From Scybalenecus merdavium (GTDB taxonomy: Bacteria; Bacillota; Clostridia; Oscillospirales; Acutalibacteraceae), in assembly GCA_018714405.1 (NCBI GenBank), contig DVNM01000031.1:1-49218 (forward strand): a DNA stretch of 49,218 bases. Reading direction: 5' to 3'. The translations under genes were made by a program, and so were the position numbers. Under the pieces are notes generated by a model. That model worked only from the letters and a program-made list of their open reading frames with translations, did not search any database and had not been told where the DNA came from. Below are positions 32,707 through 41,076 of this stretch, one piece after another; within the stretch, counting starts at the first letter, position 1; each line of letters opens with the position of its first letter.

Positions 32707-33711
32707 TCATCTATTGTAATAGGAATTGTATTTTCCATAATGCGACTTGTTCTTTTGCTCCACGGCATTTAAAACGAAGCCACAGCACTCAATGCTGGCC
32801 TGCTGCAGCACATCAAGCTGTTCGGCCAGTTCTTTGCTGTTTACTTCACCGGATTTCACGACGTAGATGACGCCGTCGGCCTCATGCCCGGCGATCACGG
32901 CATCCGGCACCACGCCGACCGGCGGCAGATCCAGGATGACATAGTCATAAGCCTGGCGGAAATAACCGATACATTTTTTAAACATAACGGAAAAAAGCAG
33001 CTTGGACGGGTTCGGCGGACGGTTGCCGGCGCTGATGATCGACAACGGCAGATCAGAGACCTTTTTCAGGTCGTCGCGCACCACGATCTTCGTGTTGGCG
33101 ATTTTTTTGATAACCAGCACAGCGGCAGTCAAAAACATGCCCAGCAAAACACCGATCGCCGTATTCCTTAACAGGTTATCGTTGCAAGGTTCTGTGGGGA
33201 GTTTGGCGTAATCGACCACTTCCACACCGCCTGCTTTGGTAATACGAACAATTTCCACCGGCGAAACTTCGGCCACTGTATTGGCGATCTGCTGTGCCTC
33301 CTCCGAGGTGTCAGCCTGGCAGGTGATCGAAAGCACCTGCGTGTCGGTAATCACTTCTACCGTCATCTGTTCTCTTATATCCTTGGCGGTCAGTTCGGTG
33401 TCGCCGAGTTTAGAGATTGCAGCATCCAAAACAGAATCGCTTTCCAGTATCGTCTTATAAGTACCGGTCAAATCCTGCGCAGCGCTGATTTCGCTGCTGG
33501 TGATCGCGCCGCTTTGCGCCTCACTGCTGTACACATAAAGCGTAGAAGTTGCCTCGTAAGCCGGCTGTATCAGAAGCTTTGTGCCGACAGCCGCCATGAC
33601 GCCGACCGCCGCGCCGATCGCAACGATCCAAACAACGTAGTGAAAAAGATACTTCGCCAAAGCCAGAAGATCGATCTCTTCTTCGACGGTTGACATTTTA
33701 TTTGTTGCCAT
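32707..33711 (-). CDS. Wzz-type chain-length protein fused to the C-terminal part of a CpsD/CapB tyrosine kinase (no Walker A)
   Basis: Residues 1-~220 are a Wzz/CapA-like modulator: cytosolic start, membrane helix ~25-47, outer domain, second helix ~184-202, then VRDDLKKVSDLP. Residues from ~222 suddenly read as a bacterial tyrosine kinase: SIISAGNRPPNPSKLL, the Walker B region DYVILDLPPV, and a tyrosine tail SHYGKYNSYYNR. The Walker A and A' motifs that bind ATP are absent, so the kinase half cannot phosphorylate. I infer an in-frame deletion across two adjacent genes. GAGGTG precedes ATG 33711. It is an open frame but probably decayed; intact homologues lie at 46.6-48.2 kb. Confidence 0.82.
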   Translation of the reverse strand: MATNKMSTVEEEIDLLALAKYLFHYVVWIVAIGAAVGVMAAVGTKLLIQPAYEATSTLYVYSSEAQSGAITSSEISAAQDLTGTYKTILESDSVLDAAISKLGDTELTAKDIREQMTVEVITDTQVLSITCQADTSEEAQQIANTVAEVSPVEIVRITKAGGVEVVDYAKLPTEPCNDNLLRNTAIGVLLGMFLTAAVLVIKKIANTKIVVRDDLKKVSDLPLSIISAGNRPPNPSKLLFSVMFKKCIGYFRQAYDYVILDLPPVGVVPDAVIAGHEADGVIYVVKSGEVNSKELAEQLDVLQQASIECCGFVLNAVEQKNKSHYGKYNSYYNR

Positions 33712-33752
33712 CCATACACCTCAAAGTTCATAGTACTTTTTGCCGGACAAAA

Positions 33753-33779
33753 TTTCGTAGAGTAATTCACTCTACGAAA
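33753..33779. promoter_or_regulatory. Perfect 11-bp hairpin in the polysaccharide leader
   Basis: TTTCGTAGAGT (33753-33763) pairs with ACTCTACGAAA (33769-33779) around five bases. It lies about 40 bases before the Wzz-fusion start and could act as leader structure or as a protein-binding palindrome. Confidence 0.5.
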
Positions 33780-33789
33780 GCTACGCCTG

Positions 33790-33822
33790 CCGGCTTTTCT
33801 GACAGCCGGTTTTTATTTTTTA
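33790..33822 (+). terminator. Terminator-like hairpin, plus strand
   Basis: CCGGCT (33790-33795) pairs with AGCCGG (33804-33809), followed by TTTTTATTTTTTATT. No plus-strand gene ends here, so it may stop stray transcription toward purF or belong to a lost gene. Confidence 0.45.
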
Positions 33823-33979
33823 TTGCGCAAGCTGTACAGCAGTAAAACAAACCGTATAACAACCTGCATATTTGCAAGCAAAAGGCGTTTTGCCGTTCAG
33901 CCATTGTTTCAAAAACTTATAAAAAAATTGATTTATAACATTTTTTCAATTCGGTCTTTTTCCCGGCGGCATTTTCTGC

Positions 33980-33985
33980 TATAAT
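33980..33985 (+). promoter_or_regulatory. -10 element of the purF-like gene
   Basis: TATAAT occurs 47 bases before the ATG at 34032. The matching -35 region is T-rich and weak. Confidence 0.5.
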
Positions 33986-34031
33986 ATCTACTGTTATTTA
34001 CAAACACTTTCAAAGCAAAGAGGTAGAAAAT

Positions 34032-35438
34032 ATGAGCGGATTTTTTGGTGTAACTTCAAAGGAAGACTGCGTTTTTGACCTGTTTTTCGGCACAGACTAC
34101 CATTCGCACCTGGGCACAAGGCGCGCAGGCATGGCAGTGTATGACCGCGAAAACGGGTTTGACAAAGCCATACACAACATTGAAAACGCCCCGTTTCGCA
34201 CAAAATTCACGAAAGAATCGACTGAAATGAAGGGCACGATGGGCATCGGCTGTATTTCGGACTACGAAGCGCAGCCCATTTTGATGCGCTCTCACCACGG
34301 CACGTTTGCCATCACCACCGTTGGCAAGATCAACAACGCCGACGAGATCGTGCAAAACATCATTCAGGACCGGGTACACTTTTTTGAAATGCACGGCGGC
34401 GAGATCAACCCGACCGAACTCGTTGCTGCACTCATCAACCAAAAAGACAATTTTGTAGAGGGCATCCGCTACGCACAGGACACGATCGACGGTTCGCTGA
34501 GTATGCTGGTGCTGACGCCAAAAGGCATTTACGCAGCGCGTGACAAAATGGGCCGCACGCCAATCGTTCTGGGCAAAAAAGACGACGGCCTTTGCGCCAG
34601 TTTTGAAAGCTTTGCCTACCTGAACCTGGGCTACAGCGACTGCCACGAGCTTGGCCCGGGCGAGATCGTTGTGTTTGACAGCGAGGGCTACAAAACGCTG
34701 GTCGCCCCCGGCAAAAAAATGAAGATCTGCACGTTTTTGTGGGTCTACTACGGCTACCCATCCTCTTCCTACGAGGGCATTTCGGTAGAAAAGATGCGCT
34801 ACAACTGCGGCCGCCTACTGGCCAAGCGTGACGACGCCAAGACCGACATCGTAGCCGGTGTGCCCGACTCCGGCACGGCGCACGCCATCGGCTACGCCAA
34901 CGAGTCCGGCATTCCGTTTTCCAGGCCGTTCATCAAATACACGCCCACCTGGCCGCGCTCATTCATGCCGACTTACCAGAGCAAGCGTGACCTGATTGCA
35001 AAGATGAAGCTTCTGCCGGTGCAGGACCTGATCGAGGGCAAGAGCCTGCTTTTGATCGACGACTCCATCGTGCGCGGCACACAGCTGCGTGAAACAACGG
35101 AATTTCTTTACAACAGCGGCGCCAAAGAGGTGCACATCCGCCCTGCCTGTCCCCCGCTGCTGTTCGGCTGCAAATACCTGAACTTCTCGCGCAGCAGCTC
35201 TGAAATGGAGCTGATCACCCGCCGCGTGATCAAAGAGCTGGAGGGCAAAGACCCCGACGAAGCCACCCTGCGCGAATACGCCGACCCCGACAGCGACAAG
35301 TACGCCGCCATGCTGGAGGGCATTCGCAAAAAACTACACTTCACCTCCCTGCGCTACCACCGCCTGGACGACCTGATGGAATCGGTCGGCATCGACAAGG
35401 ACAAGCTGTGCACCTACTGCTGGAACGGCGAAGAATAA
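34032..35438 (+). CDS. PurF-like amidophosphoribosyltransferase lacking the N-terminal catalytic Cys
   Basis: The 468-residue protein has both halves of PurF: an Ntn-type glutaminase fold (GTDYHSHLGTRRAGMAVYD) and a phosphoribosyltransferase with the PRPP loop LLLIDDSIVRGTQ. The first residues are MSGFFGV, so the position of the glutamine-attacking Cys (as in CGVFGI) is Ser. Cysteines that could hold an Fe-S cluster remain (KICTFLW, FGCKYL, CTYCW). It may use free ammonia, act on another substrate, or be regulatory. From memory similar Cys-less proteins are common in Clostridia; not checked. A strong terminator follows. Confidence 0.85.
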   Translation: MSGFFGVTSKEDCVFDLFFGTDYHSHLGTRRAGMAVYDRENGFDKAIHNIENAPFRTKFTKESTEMKGTMGIGCISDYEAQPILMRSHHGTFAITTVGKINNADEIVQNIIQDRVHFFEMHGGEINPTELVAALINQKDNFVEGIRYAQDTIDGSLSMLVLTPKGIYAARDKMGRTPIVLGKKDDGLCASFESFAYLNLGYSDCHELGPGEIVVFDSEGYKTLVAPGKKMKICTFLWVYYGYPSSSYEGISVEKMRYNCGRLLAKRDDAKTDIVAGVPDSGTAHAIGYANESGIPFSRPFIKYTPTWPRSFMPTYQSKRDLIAKMKLLPVQDLIEGKSLLLIDDSIVRGTQLRETTEFLYNSGAKEVHIRPACPPLLFGCKYLNFSRSSSEMELITRRVIKELEGKDPDEATLREYADPDSDKYAAMLEGIRKKLHFTSLRYHRLDDLMESVGIDKDKLCTYCWNGEE

Positions 35439-35453
35439 AGCACAAACAAATCG

Positions 35454-35495
35454 AAAAGCCCGCCTGAAAAATACATTTTCAGGCGGGCTTTTTAT
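35454..35495 (+). terminator. Strong terminator of the purF-like gene
   Basis: A 17-bp perfect stem (35454-35470 with 35476-35492) around a five-base loop ends in a T-run. Confidence 0.9.
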
Positions 35496-35517
35496 GCGCT
35501 GTATTGACTTGAGCCAT

Positions 35518-35563
35518 ACAAACACAAAGGCCGTGCGCCTAAGCGCACGGCCTTTGTGTTTGT
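35518..35563. terminator. 21-bp perfect hairpin between convergent purF genes
   Basis: Bases 35518-35538 and 35543-35563 pair without mismatch around CTAA. The 3' arm on each strand is T-rich only inside the stem, so it may end the minus-strand purF/glutamate-synthase transcript. It lies just 25 bases from the plus-strand terminator. An AAAGGAGGT follows at about 35568 but no good start is placed after it. Confidence 0.6.
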
Positions 35564-35692
35564 GATTAAAGGAGGTATTGAAAAAGAAAAACAACTGGTC
35601 AGCTTTCCTTCTGCAACTTTACTATACACAGGAAAGATGAAAATATATCCATTTTTTTATGAACAAAAAGAAAATAATGCAACTGACCAGCC

Positions 35693-37117
35693 TCACTGGA
35701 TCTTTTCCTCAAATTTATCCTTGGGCTGTTCAGACGGCACGGCGATCGGGTAATGCCCGGTAAAGCAGCCGTCACAAAAAGAGCAGTTCGATTTTTCCGC
35801 CAAATGATGCGTGGCCTCCACGCTCAGGTAGGCAAGGGAATCGGCGCCGATCTCGCGGGCAATTTCATCGATCGTGTCGAACTGACAGGCAATCAGATTT
35901 TCCTGCGAGTCCACATCCGTGCCGAAAAAGCACGGGTGGCGAAACGGCGGGCTGGAAATACGCACATGCACCTCGTTGGCACCGCCGTCGCGCAGCAGCT
36001 GCACGATACGGGCGCAGGTGGTGCCGCGCACGATGGAGTCATCGATCATGATGACCCGCTTGCCGGCAATATTTTCGCGCACGGTGTTCAGCTTGATACG
36101 CACCGCATCCTCCCGCTGCCCCTGGGTAGGCTGGATAAAACTGCGGCCGATGTATTTGTTTTTGATAAAACCGATACCGTATGGAATGCCGCTTTCCTGT
36201 GCGTAGCCGAGCGCCGCGTCAATACCGGAATCCGGCACGCCGATCACAATGTCGGCATCCACCGGGCTTTCCTGCGCCAGAAAACGGCCGGCACGCATGC
36301 GCGCATGCTGCACCGAAGAGCCCTCGATGACGCTGTCCGGGCGTGCAAAATAAATGTATTCAAACACGCAGATGTGCGGCTTTGTTTTGCCGCAGTGCGT
36401 TTTGATGGAGCGCATCTGCCCGTTCTCAAACACAACGATCTCACCCGGCAGGACGTCGCGCACAAACGCGGCGCCGATGGAGTCGAGCGCACAGCTTTCG
36501 CTGGCCACCACATAAGCCTGCTCGCCGAGGCGGCCGATGCAAAGCGGACGGAAACCCTGCGGGTCACGAAATGCGATCAGCTTGGTCGCCGTCATCACCA
36601 CGCAGGCGTAGGCGCCGCGGATCTGCGTCATGACATGCTCAATGGCCTGCTCGGTCGTTTTTGTTTTTAAACGCTCACGCACGATGGAATACGCGATCGA
36701 CTCCGTGTCGGACGTGCTGTGAAAAATGGCGCCGGTCAGTTCAAATGAACGGCGAATGTCAAACGCATTGACCAGATTGCCGTTGTGCGCAATGGCCATG
36801 TTGCCCTTCATATGCCGGATCACCAGCGGCTGGATGTTGGAAAGCGCATTGCCGCCCGTGGTGGAATAACGCACATGGCCAACGGCAATGTTGCCAAGGC
36901 CAAGGCTTTCCAGCCGGCTGCGCGTAAACACCTCCTGCACCAGGCCGCTGCCCTTTGCCTGGGCGAAAACGCCGCGGTCGTTGACCGCAATACCGCAGCT
37001 TTCCTGCCCGCGGTGCTGCAGCGCGTAAAGCGCCAGATAGGCGGCGTGCGCCACATCGCAGGTCTTATTCTCATAAATTCCGAAAACGCCGCATTCCTCA
37101 TGCAGTTGATCAAACAC
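35693..37117 (-). CDS. purF: Amidophosphoribosyltransferase PurF (Fe-S type)
   Basis: The canonical enzyme transfers the amide of glutamine to PRPP, the first step of purine synthesis. A short propeptide precedes the catalytic Cys in LHEECGVFGIY (Cys9 from my start). Further landmarks are QHRGQESCGIA, the PRPP motif VIMIDDSIVRGTT, and cluster cysteines in HICVFEYIYFARPDS, PCFFGTD and CSFCDGCF, like the oxygen-sensitive Bacillus type. GTG 37117 has GGAGGA seven bases upstream; an ATG at 37132 overlaps the previous stop but has no ribosome site. It is the last gene of the glutamate synthase operon. Confidence 0.92.
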   Translation of the reverse strand: MFDQLHEECGVFGIYENKTCDVAHAAYLALYALQHRGQESCGIAVNDRGVFAQAKGSGLVQEVFTRSRLESLGLGNIAVGHVRYSTTGGNALSNIQPLVIRHMKGNMAIAHNGNLVNAFDIRRSFELTGAIFHSTSDTESIAYSIVRERLKTKTTEQAIEHVMTQIRGAYACVVMTATKLIAFRDPQGFRPLCIGRLGEQAYVVASESCALDSIGAAFVRDVLPGEIVVFENGQMRSIKTHCGKTKPHICVFEYIYFARPDSVIEGSSVQHARMRAGRFLAQESPVDADIVIGVPDSGIDAALGYAQESGIPYGIGFIKNKYIGRSFIQPTQGQREDAVRIKLNTVRENIAGKRVIMIDDSIVRGTTCARIVQLLRDGGANEVHVRISSPPFRHPCFFGTDVDSQENLIACQFDTIDEIAREIGADSLAYLSVEATHHLAEKSNCSFCDGCFTGHYPIAVPSEQPKDKFEEKIQ

Positions 37118-37131
37118 CGAGCATTCCTCCA

Positions 37132-37866
37132 TTAGTTTGGCGTATATAAATTGGCGTACGGCCTGGATGTAGCCGGGAAAAGCTTTTTAAATTCTTTTTC
37201 CATGACCTTGTCAAAGTCCTCGTCAAAATACTTGCAGTATTTTTTTACATAGGCGGCAACTTCTTTTTGCTCCTGCGCATCTAAAGACGCCACACGGATG
37301 TTGTCGCTCAGATTTTCCTTGGGAAAGCTGCCGCGCACAAAGATCTTGCCGCCGTGCATGCCGGAGGCGCAGTGCGTGCCGAACAGCTTTTCGCCGCGCT
37401 TCAAATGCAGGCCAAGCAGAATGACCGTGCCGCCCGCCATATATTCACCCAGGAACGAACCGGCATTTTTGCCGATCACGATGACCGGGTGCATCTGTTC
37501 AAATTCCTTAATATGGATGCCGCCGCGGCAGGCGACGCTGTTTTGCACAAAGATCTGCCCGTCGCGCATGCCGTAGCCCATGGCGTCGCCGCAGTGGCCG
37601 TAAACGACGATCTCGCCGCCGTTCATGGTATTGCCGACCGCATCCTGGCAGTTGCCGTGCACGATCACACGGCCGCCGTTCAAATAGCAGGCCAGGTCGT
37701 TGCCGGGCGTACCGTAAAGCTCCAGCGTTTTGCCGGCGTCCATGGCACAGCCAAGATAGCGCTGGCCGTTCAGATTTTTGACTGTAACGCGGTTTTGCTT
37801 GCTCAAAAGCTCTTTCACTTTTTCGTTGACCACTTCATAGCGGTCGAGTCCGGCCTCTACGATCAT
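37132..37866 (-). CDS. Glutamate synthase GXGXG-domain protein (GlxC/GltB C-terminal-like)
   Basis: The 244-residue protein is a free-standing version of the C-terminal beta-helix of GltB, recognised by repeated glycine ladders (MDAGKTLELYGTPGN, MNGGEIVVYGHCGDAMG, VACRGGIHIKEF). In one-piece glutamate synthase this domain separates the glutaminase and FMN domains structurally. It starts four bases inside the oxidoreductase gene end and its stop touches purF. It would assemble with the amidotransferase and FMN subunits upstream. Confidence 0.9.
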   Translation of the reverse strand: MIVEAGLDRYEVVNEKVKELLSKQNRVTVKNLNGQRYLGCAMDAGKTLELYGTPGNDLACYLNGGRVIVHGNCQDAVGNTMNGGEIVVYGHCGDAMGYGMRDGQIFVQNSVACRGGIHIKEFEQMHPVIVIGKNAGSFLGEYMAGGTVILLGLHLKRGEKLFGTHCASGMHGGKIFVRGSFPKENLSDNIRVASLDAQEQKEVAAYVKKYCKYFDEDFDKVMEKEFKKLFPATSRPYANLYTPN

Positions 37867-39125
37867 ATCTTTACGCCTCCTGTCAGTTTGGTGATCCTTG
37901 TCGGCTTATCAAAATAAAACAGCGACGGCGTTTCCATCACATCGCAGCAAAGCGTGCCAAGGTCTGTCGCATTTGCGATCAGTGCCGTATAAATGCCGGC
38001 GTTTTCAGACGCGTTGATCAGAACATAGCCGGCCAGCCGGTTTTCATGCAGTACCAGGCGTTTATAAGACTCCTCGCCTGCCTGCACACGCACCGTATAT
38101 GTCTCATCCGGCGGGCTAACAATGCCGCAGGTACTGATGCGCATGCCGTAAAAATCGATCGCATTGACCGAAAAGGCCGGTTCGCCGTCCTGCTGCACAC
38201 CGCACATGTGCATGCCTGCCGCAATGCCCTGCTTTACGGCGTTCGGCCACAGGGCAATGATCTTACGCTGCCCATCCAGCATATCCACACTGGAAACGCA
38301 GTCGCCGGCCGCAAAAATATCGGGATCAGAGGTGGCCATTGTCTTCGGGTCAGTCACAATGCCGCGCGCAACTTCCAGGCCGCAGGCCTCGGCAAGTTCC
38401 GTATGCGGGCGCACACCGACAGCAGCGACCAAAAGATCGCAGCGCAGGCGGCGACCGCTTTTCAGCTCTACCGCCGTCACTTTACGGCCGCGGGATTCTG
38501 CCTTTACGACGGTGTCTTCCAGGCAGAACGTCAGGCCGTTTGCCTCCAGATGCTTCTTAACGGGCTTGGCAGCGCCCGTGTCCAGTATGGAGGAAAGCAC
38601 ACGGTCGGCCAGTTCCACAACCGTGACCGACTTGCAGACTTTGGAAAGACCCTCCGCCGCTTTTAAGCCGATGAGACCGGCGCCGACCACAACGGCACGC
38701 GTTTCCGGCCCGGCGGCCTCTTTGATTTTTTTGACAGAAGCAAAGTCCAAAAACGTGTAAACATTGTCTTTGCGCTCCACATTTTCCATCGGCGGCACAA
38801 ACGGCTTGGAGCCGGTCGCAATGCAGAGCTTGTCATAAGGGTACTTCCTGCGGCCGCAGAAAACGGCCTTGGCACTGCGGTCGATCTGCGTGACTTTGGA
38901 ATTGGTCAAAACTTCTATATTTTTCTGCCGGTAGTAGGCGCTTTTGCGCAGGTACATGCCGCTTTCACGCACAGCGCCTTTTAAATAATACGAAATGGAC
39001 GGACGGCTGTACGGCAGGTACGCCTCATCCGTCAGCACCGTGATGCGGCCGGTCCTGTCGTGGCTGCGGATCGTCTCCGCCGCAGCCAGCCCGGCGGCCG
39101 ACGCGCCGATGATCACATAATTCAT
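37863..39125 (-). CDS. NAD(P)/FAD-dependent oxidoreductase of the split glutamate synthase
   Basis: The 420-residue protein has two dinucleotide folds: FAD motif VIIGASAAGLAAAE at the N-terminus and NAD motif VVVGAGLIGLKAAE at ~145. It also has CIATGSKPFVPP and the FAD-closing motif IFAAGDCVSS. It resembles NADH-dependent rubredoxin/nitrite-type reductases and should feed electrons to the Fe-S subunit and the FMN synthase. ATG 39125 overlaps the upstream stop by four bases (ATGA). A long in-frame extension upstream lies inside the Fe-S gene and is discarded. Confidence 0.9.
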   Translation of the reverse strand: MNYVIIGASAAGLAAAETIRSHDRTGRITVLTDEAYLPYSRPSISYYLKGAVRESGMYLRKSAYYRQKNIEVLTNSKVTQIDRSAKAVFCGRRKYPYDKLCIATGSKPFVPPMENVERKDNVYTFLDFASVKKIKEAAGPETRAVVVGAGLIGLKAAEGLSKVCKSVTVVELADRVLSSILDTGAAKPVKKHLEANGLTFCLEDTVVKAESRGRKVTAVELKSGRRLRCDLLVAAVGVRPHTELAEACGLEVARGIVTDPKTMATSDPDIFAAGDCVSSVDMLDGQRKIIALWPNAVKQGIAAGMHMCGVQQDGEPAFSVNAIDFYGMRISTCGIVSPPDETYTVRVQAGEESYKRLVLHENRLAGYVLINASENAGIYTALIANATDLGTLCCDVMETPSLFYFDKPTRITKLTGGVKI

Positions 39126-39562
39126 GCCTCGTCGCCTCCGTCCTCTAAAAATACAAGCGCCCGGTTGGGGCAGTTTCTGACGCATGCCGGCGGTTCCTCG
39201 CCGCCGCACAGGTCGCACTTATAAGCGACCGGGCCGGGGATGATGCAGCCGACCGGGCAGACGGACAGACAGGTCATGCAGCCGATGCAGCGGTCCTGGT
39301 CCACCGAAACGATGCCGGTCTTCGGGTCTTTGGACATGGCGCCGGTAATGCAGGCTTTGACGCAGGCCGGGTCGTCGCAATGGCGGCAGTTGACGGCAAC
39401 AGACACCATGTTGTCACCGTACACCTTTACACGCGCCGGTGCAAGATCTTCCGAATGAAACGCTTTTAATATGTCTTTGGACTGCGAGTGGTTGACCCGG
39501 CAGTACACTTCACAAAGGTGGCAGTTCACACAATACTGCTCTCTGGCAAATACTTTTTTCAT
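39122..39562 (-). CDS. 4Fe-4S ferredoxin-type electron transfer subunit
   Basis: The 146-residue protein carries four cysteine clusters: CVNCHLCEVYC, CRHCDDPACVKAC, CIGCMTCLSVCP and CDLCGGEEPPACVRNCP, the pattern of HycB/DmsB-like four-cluster proteins. It probably carries electrons between the FAD oxidoreductase and the FMN synthase subunit. The ATG follows AGGAGG-like sequence 11 bases after the synthase stop. It overlaps the next gene. Confidence 0.9.
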   Translation of the reverse strand: MKKVFAREQYCVNCHLCEVYCRVNHSQSKDILKAFHSEDLAPARVKVYGDNMVSVAVNCRHCDDPACVKACITGAMSKDPKTGIVSVDQDRCIGCMTCLSVCPVGCIIPGPVAYKCDLCGGEEPPACVRNCPNRALVFLEDGGDEA

Positions 39563-39573
39563 ACCGAACCTCC

Positions 39574-41076
39574 TTACTCGCCGGCGTGTTTGATGCCGAG
39601 AATGTCGAGCTCTTTCTGCGACAGGCCGATGCCGCGCAGCATCAGGCGGTTGCCGCGCAGAGAGTCGATGGCGTTAATGCCCATGCCGCCCATGATCTCT
39701 TTGATCTCATGGTTCCAGGCATTGATCAGATTTTCCACACGCTTGTGCGCGATTTCCGGGTTCAGCCGCTTGGTCAGATCCGGCCGCTGGGTCGCAATAC
39801 CCCAGTTGCATTTGCCGGTGTTGCACTGGCGGCACATATGGCAGCCCATAGCGATCAGCGCAGAGCTGGCGATATAGCAGGCGTCGGCGCCCAGCGCAAT
39901 GGCCTTGACGATGTCGCTGGAGCAGCGGAACGAACCGGCGGCGATCAGCGAAACGCTGGAGCGCAGGCCTTCGTCGCGCAGACGCTGGTCGGCCGCAGCA
40001 AGCGCAAGCTCGATCGGGATGCCGACGTTGTCGCGGATACGCGTCGGCGCGGCGCCTGTGCCGCCGCGGTAGCCGTCGATCACGATGATATCTGCACCGG
40101 CGCGCGCAATACCGGAGGCGATGGCCGCCACATTGTGCACGGCAGCGATTTTAACCGAAACCGGCTTTTTATTGTCGGTCGCCTGCTTCAAACTCCAAAT
40201 AAGCTGGCGCAGGTCTTCGATCGAGTAAATGTCGTGGTGCGGAGCCGGCGAAATGGCATCTGAACCGACCGGGATCATACGGGCGTTGGAGACCTCCACA
40301 TTGACCTTTTCACCGGGCAAATGGCCGCCGATGCCGGGCTTGGCGCCCTGGCCGATTTTAATTTCCACATACCGGCAGTTGTTCAGGTAATCTTTGTGCA
40401 CGCCGAAACGGCCCGAAGCGACCTGTACCACGGCGCAGTCGCCATATTCGTGCAGATCGGGGTGCAGGCCGCCCTCACCGGTGTTGAAAAGCGTGCCCAG
40501 GTTTTTTGCCGCAATGGCAAGGCTTTTCTGTGCGTTCAGACTGATGGAGCCGAAGCTCATGGCAGAAAACAGGATCGGCGTTTCCACCACGACCTGCGGC
40601 GGCATATCGGTCACCGATTTGCCCTTGCGCTCCACCTTCAGCTTGTCGGGCTTGCGGCCCAGGATGGTGCGGATCTCCATCGGTTCGCGCAGCGGGTCGA
40701 TGGACGGGTTAGTGACCTGGGCGGCATTCAAAAGGATCTTATCGAAATAGATCGGATACGGTTCCGGATTGCCCATTGCCGACAGCAGCACAGAGCCCGT
40801 ATCGGCCTGGCGGCAGATCTCTTTTTGATAGCGCGCCGTCCAGTTGGCGTTTTCACGGTAGTCGCAGACATATTTTTCCACGCGCAGCGCACCGGTCGGG
40901 CAAAGGTCCACACAGCGGTGACAGGCCACGCAGGCCGTGCTGTTGGAGATGACTGTTTTGCCGTCGTCCGCAAACGAATGCACATCAAAGCAGCATTGGC
41001 GCACGCAGCAGCCACAGTTGATGCAAAGCTCCTTGTCGCGCACGATGCGGAACTCCGGCGGGATGAAATGGATCAT
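39574..41076 (-). CDS. Glutamate synthase FMN/Fe-S catalytic subunit (GlxD/archaeal GltB-like)
   Basis: The 500-residue protein begins with two 4Fe-4S motifs (CINCGCCVRQC and CVACHRCVDLCP), then a glutamate synthase FMN barrel with GEGGLHPDL, IKIGQGAKPGIGGHLPG, IIVIDGYRGGTGAAPTR and the cluster CHMCRQCNTGKCNWGIATQ. It catalyses the reductive transfer of ammonia to 2-oxoglutarate. It lacks its own glutaminase domain, which the preceding gene supplies. The start overlaps that gene's stop by four bases. Confidence 0.92.
   Translation of the reverse strand: MIHFIPPEFRIVRDKELCINCGCCVRQCCFDVHSFADDGKTVISNSTACVACHRCVDLCPTGALRVEKYVCDYRENANWTARYQKEICRQADTGSVLLSAMGNPEPYPIYFDKILLNAAQVTNPSIDPLREPMEIRTILGRKPDKLKVERKGKSVTDMPPQVVVETPILFSAMSFGSISLNAQKSLAIAAKNLGTLFNTGEGGLHPDLHEYGDCAVVQVASGRFGVHKDYLNNCRYVEIKIGQGAKPGIGGHLPGEKVNVEVSNARMIPVGSDAISPAPHHDIYSIEDLRQLIWSLKQATDNKKPVSVKIAAVHNVAAIASGIARAGADIIVIDGYRGGTGAAPTRIRDNVGIPIELALAAADQRLRDEGLRSSVSLIAAGSFRCSSDIVKAIALGADACYIASSALIAMGCHMCRQCNTGKCNWGIATQRPDLTKRLNPEIAHKRVENLINAWNHEIKEIMGGMGINAIDSLRGNRLMLRGIGLSQKELDILGIKHAGE

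Larger units (their letters stand above)
33712..34031. other. Divergent gap between the Wzz fusion and the purF-like gene
   Basis: The gap holds a perfect hairpin (33753-33779), a terminator-like hairpin (33790-33822) and the -10 of the plus-strand gene. A weak minus-strand promoter candidate (TTGCTT, 17 bases, TATACG) lies around 33870-33900. No gene or known riboswitch is recognised. Confidence 0.5.

Noticed and set aside
35577..35640. 20-codon frame (TTG start) after AAAGGAGGT
   Set aside because: The start lies only two bases after the ribosome site, too close, and the peptide has no features beyond basic residues.
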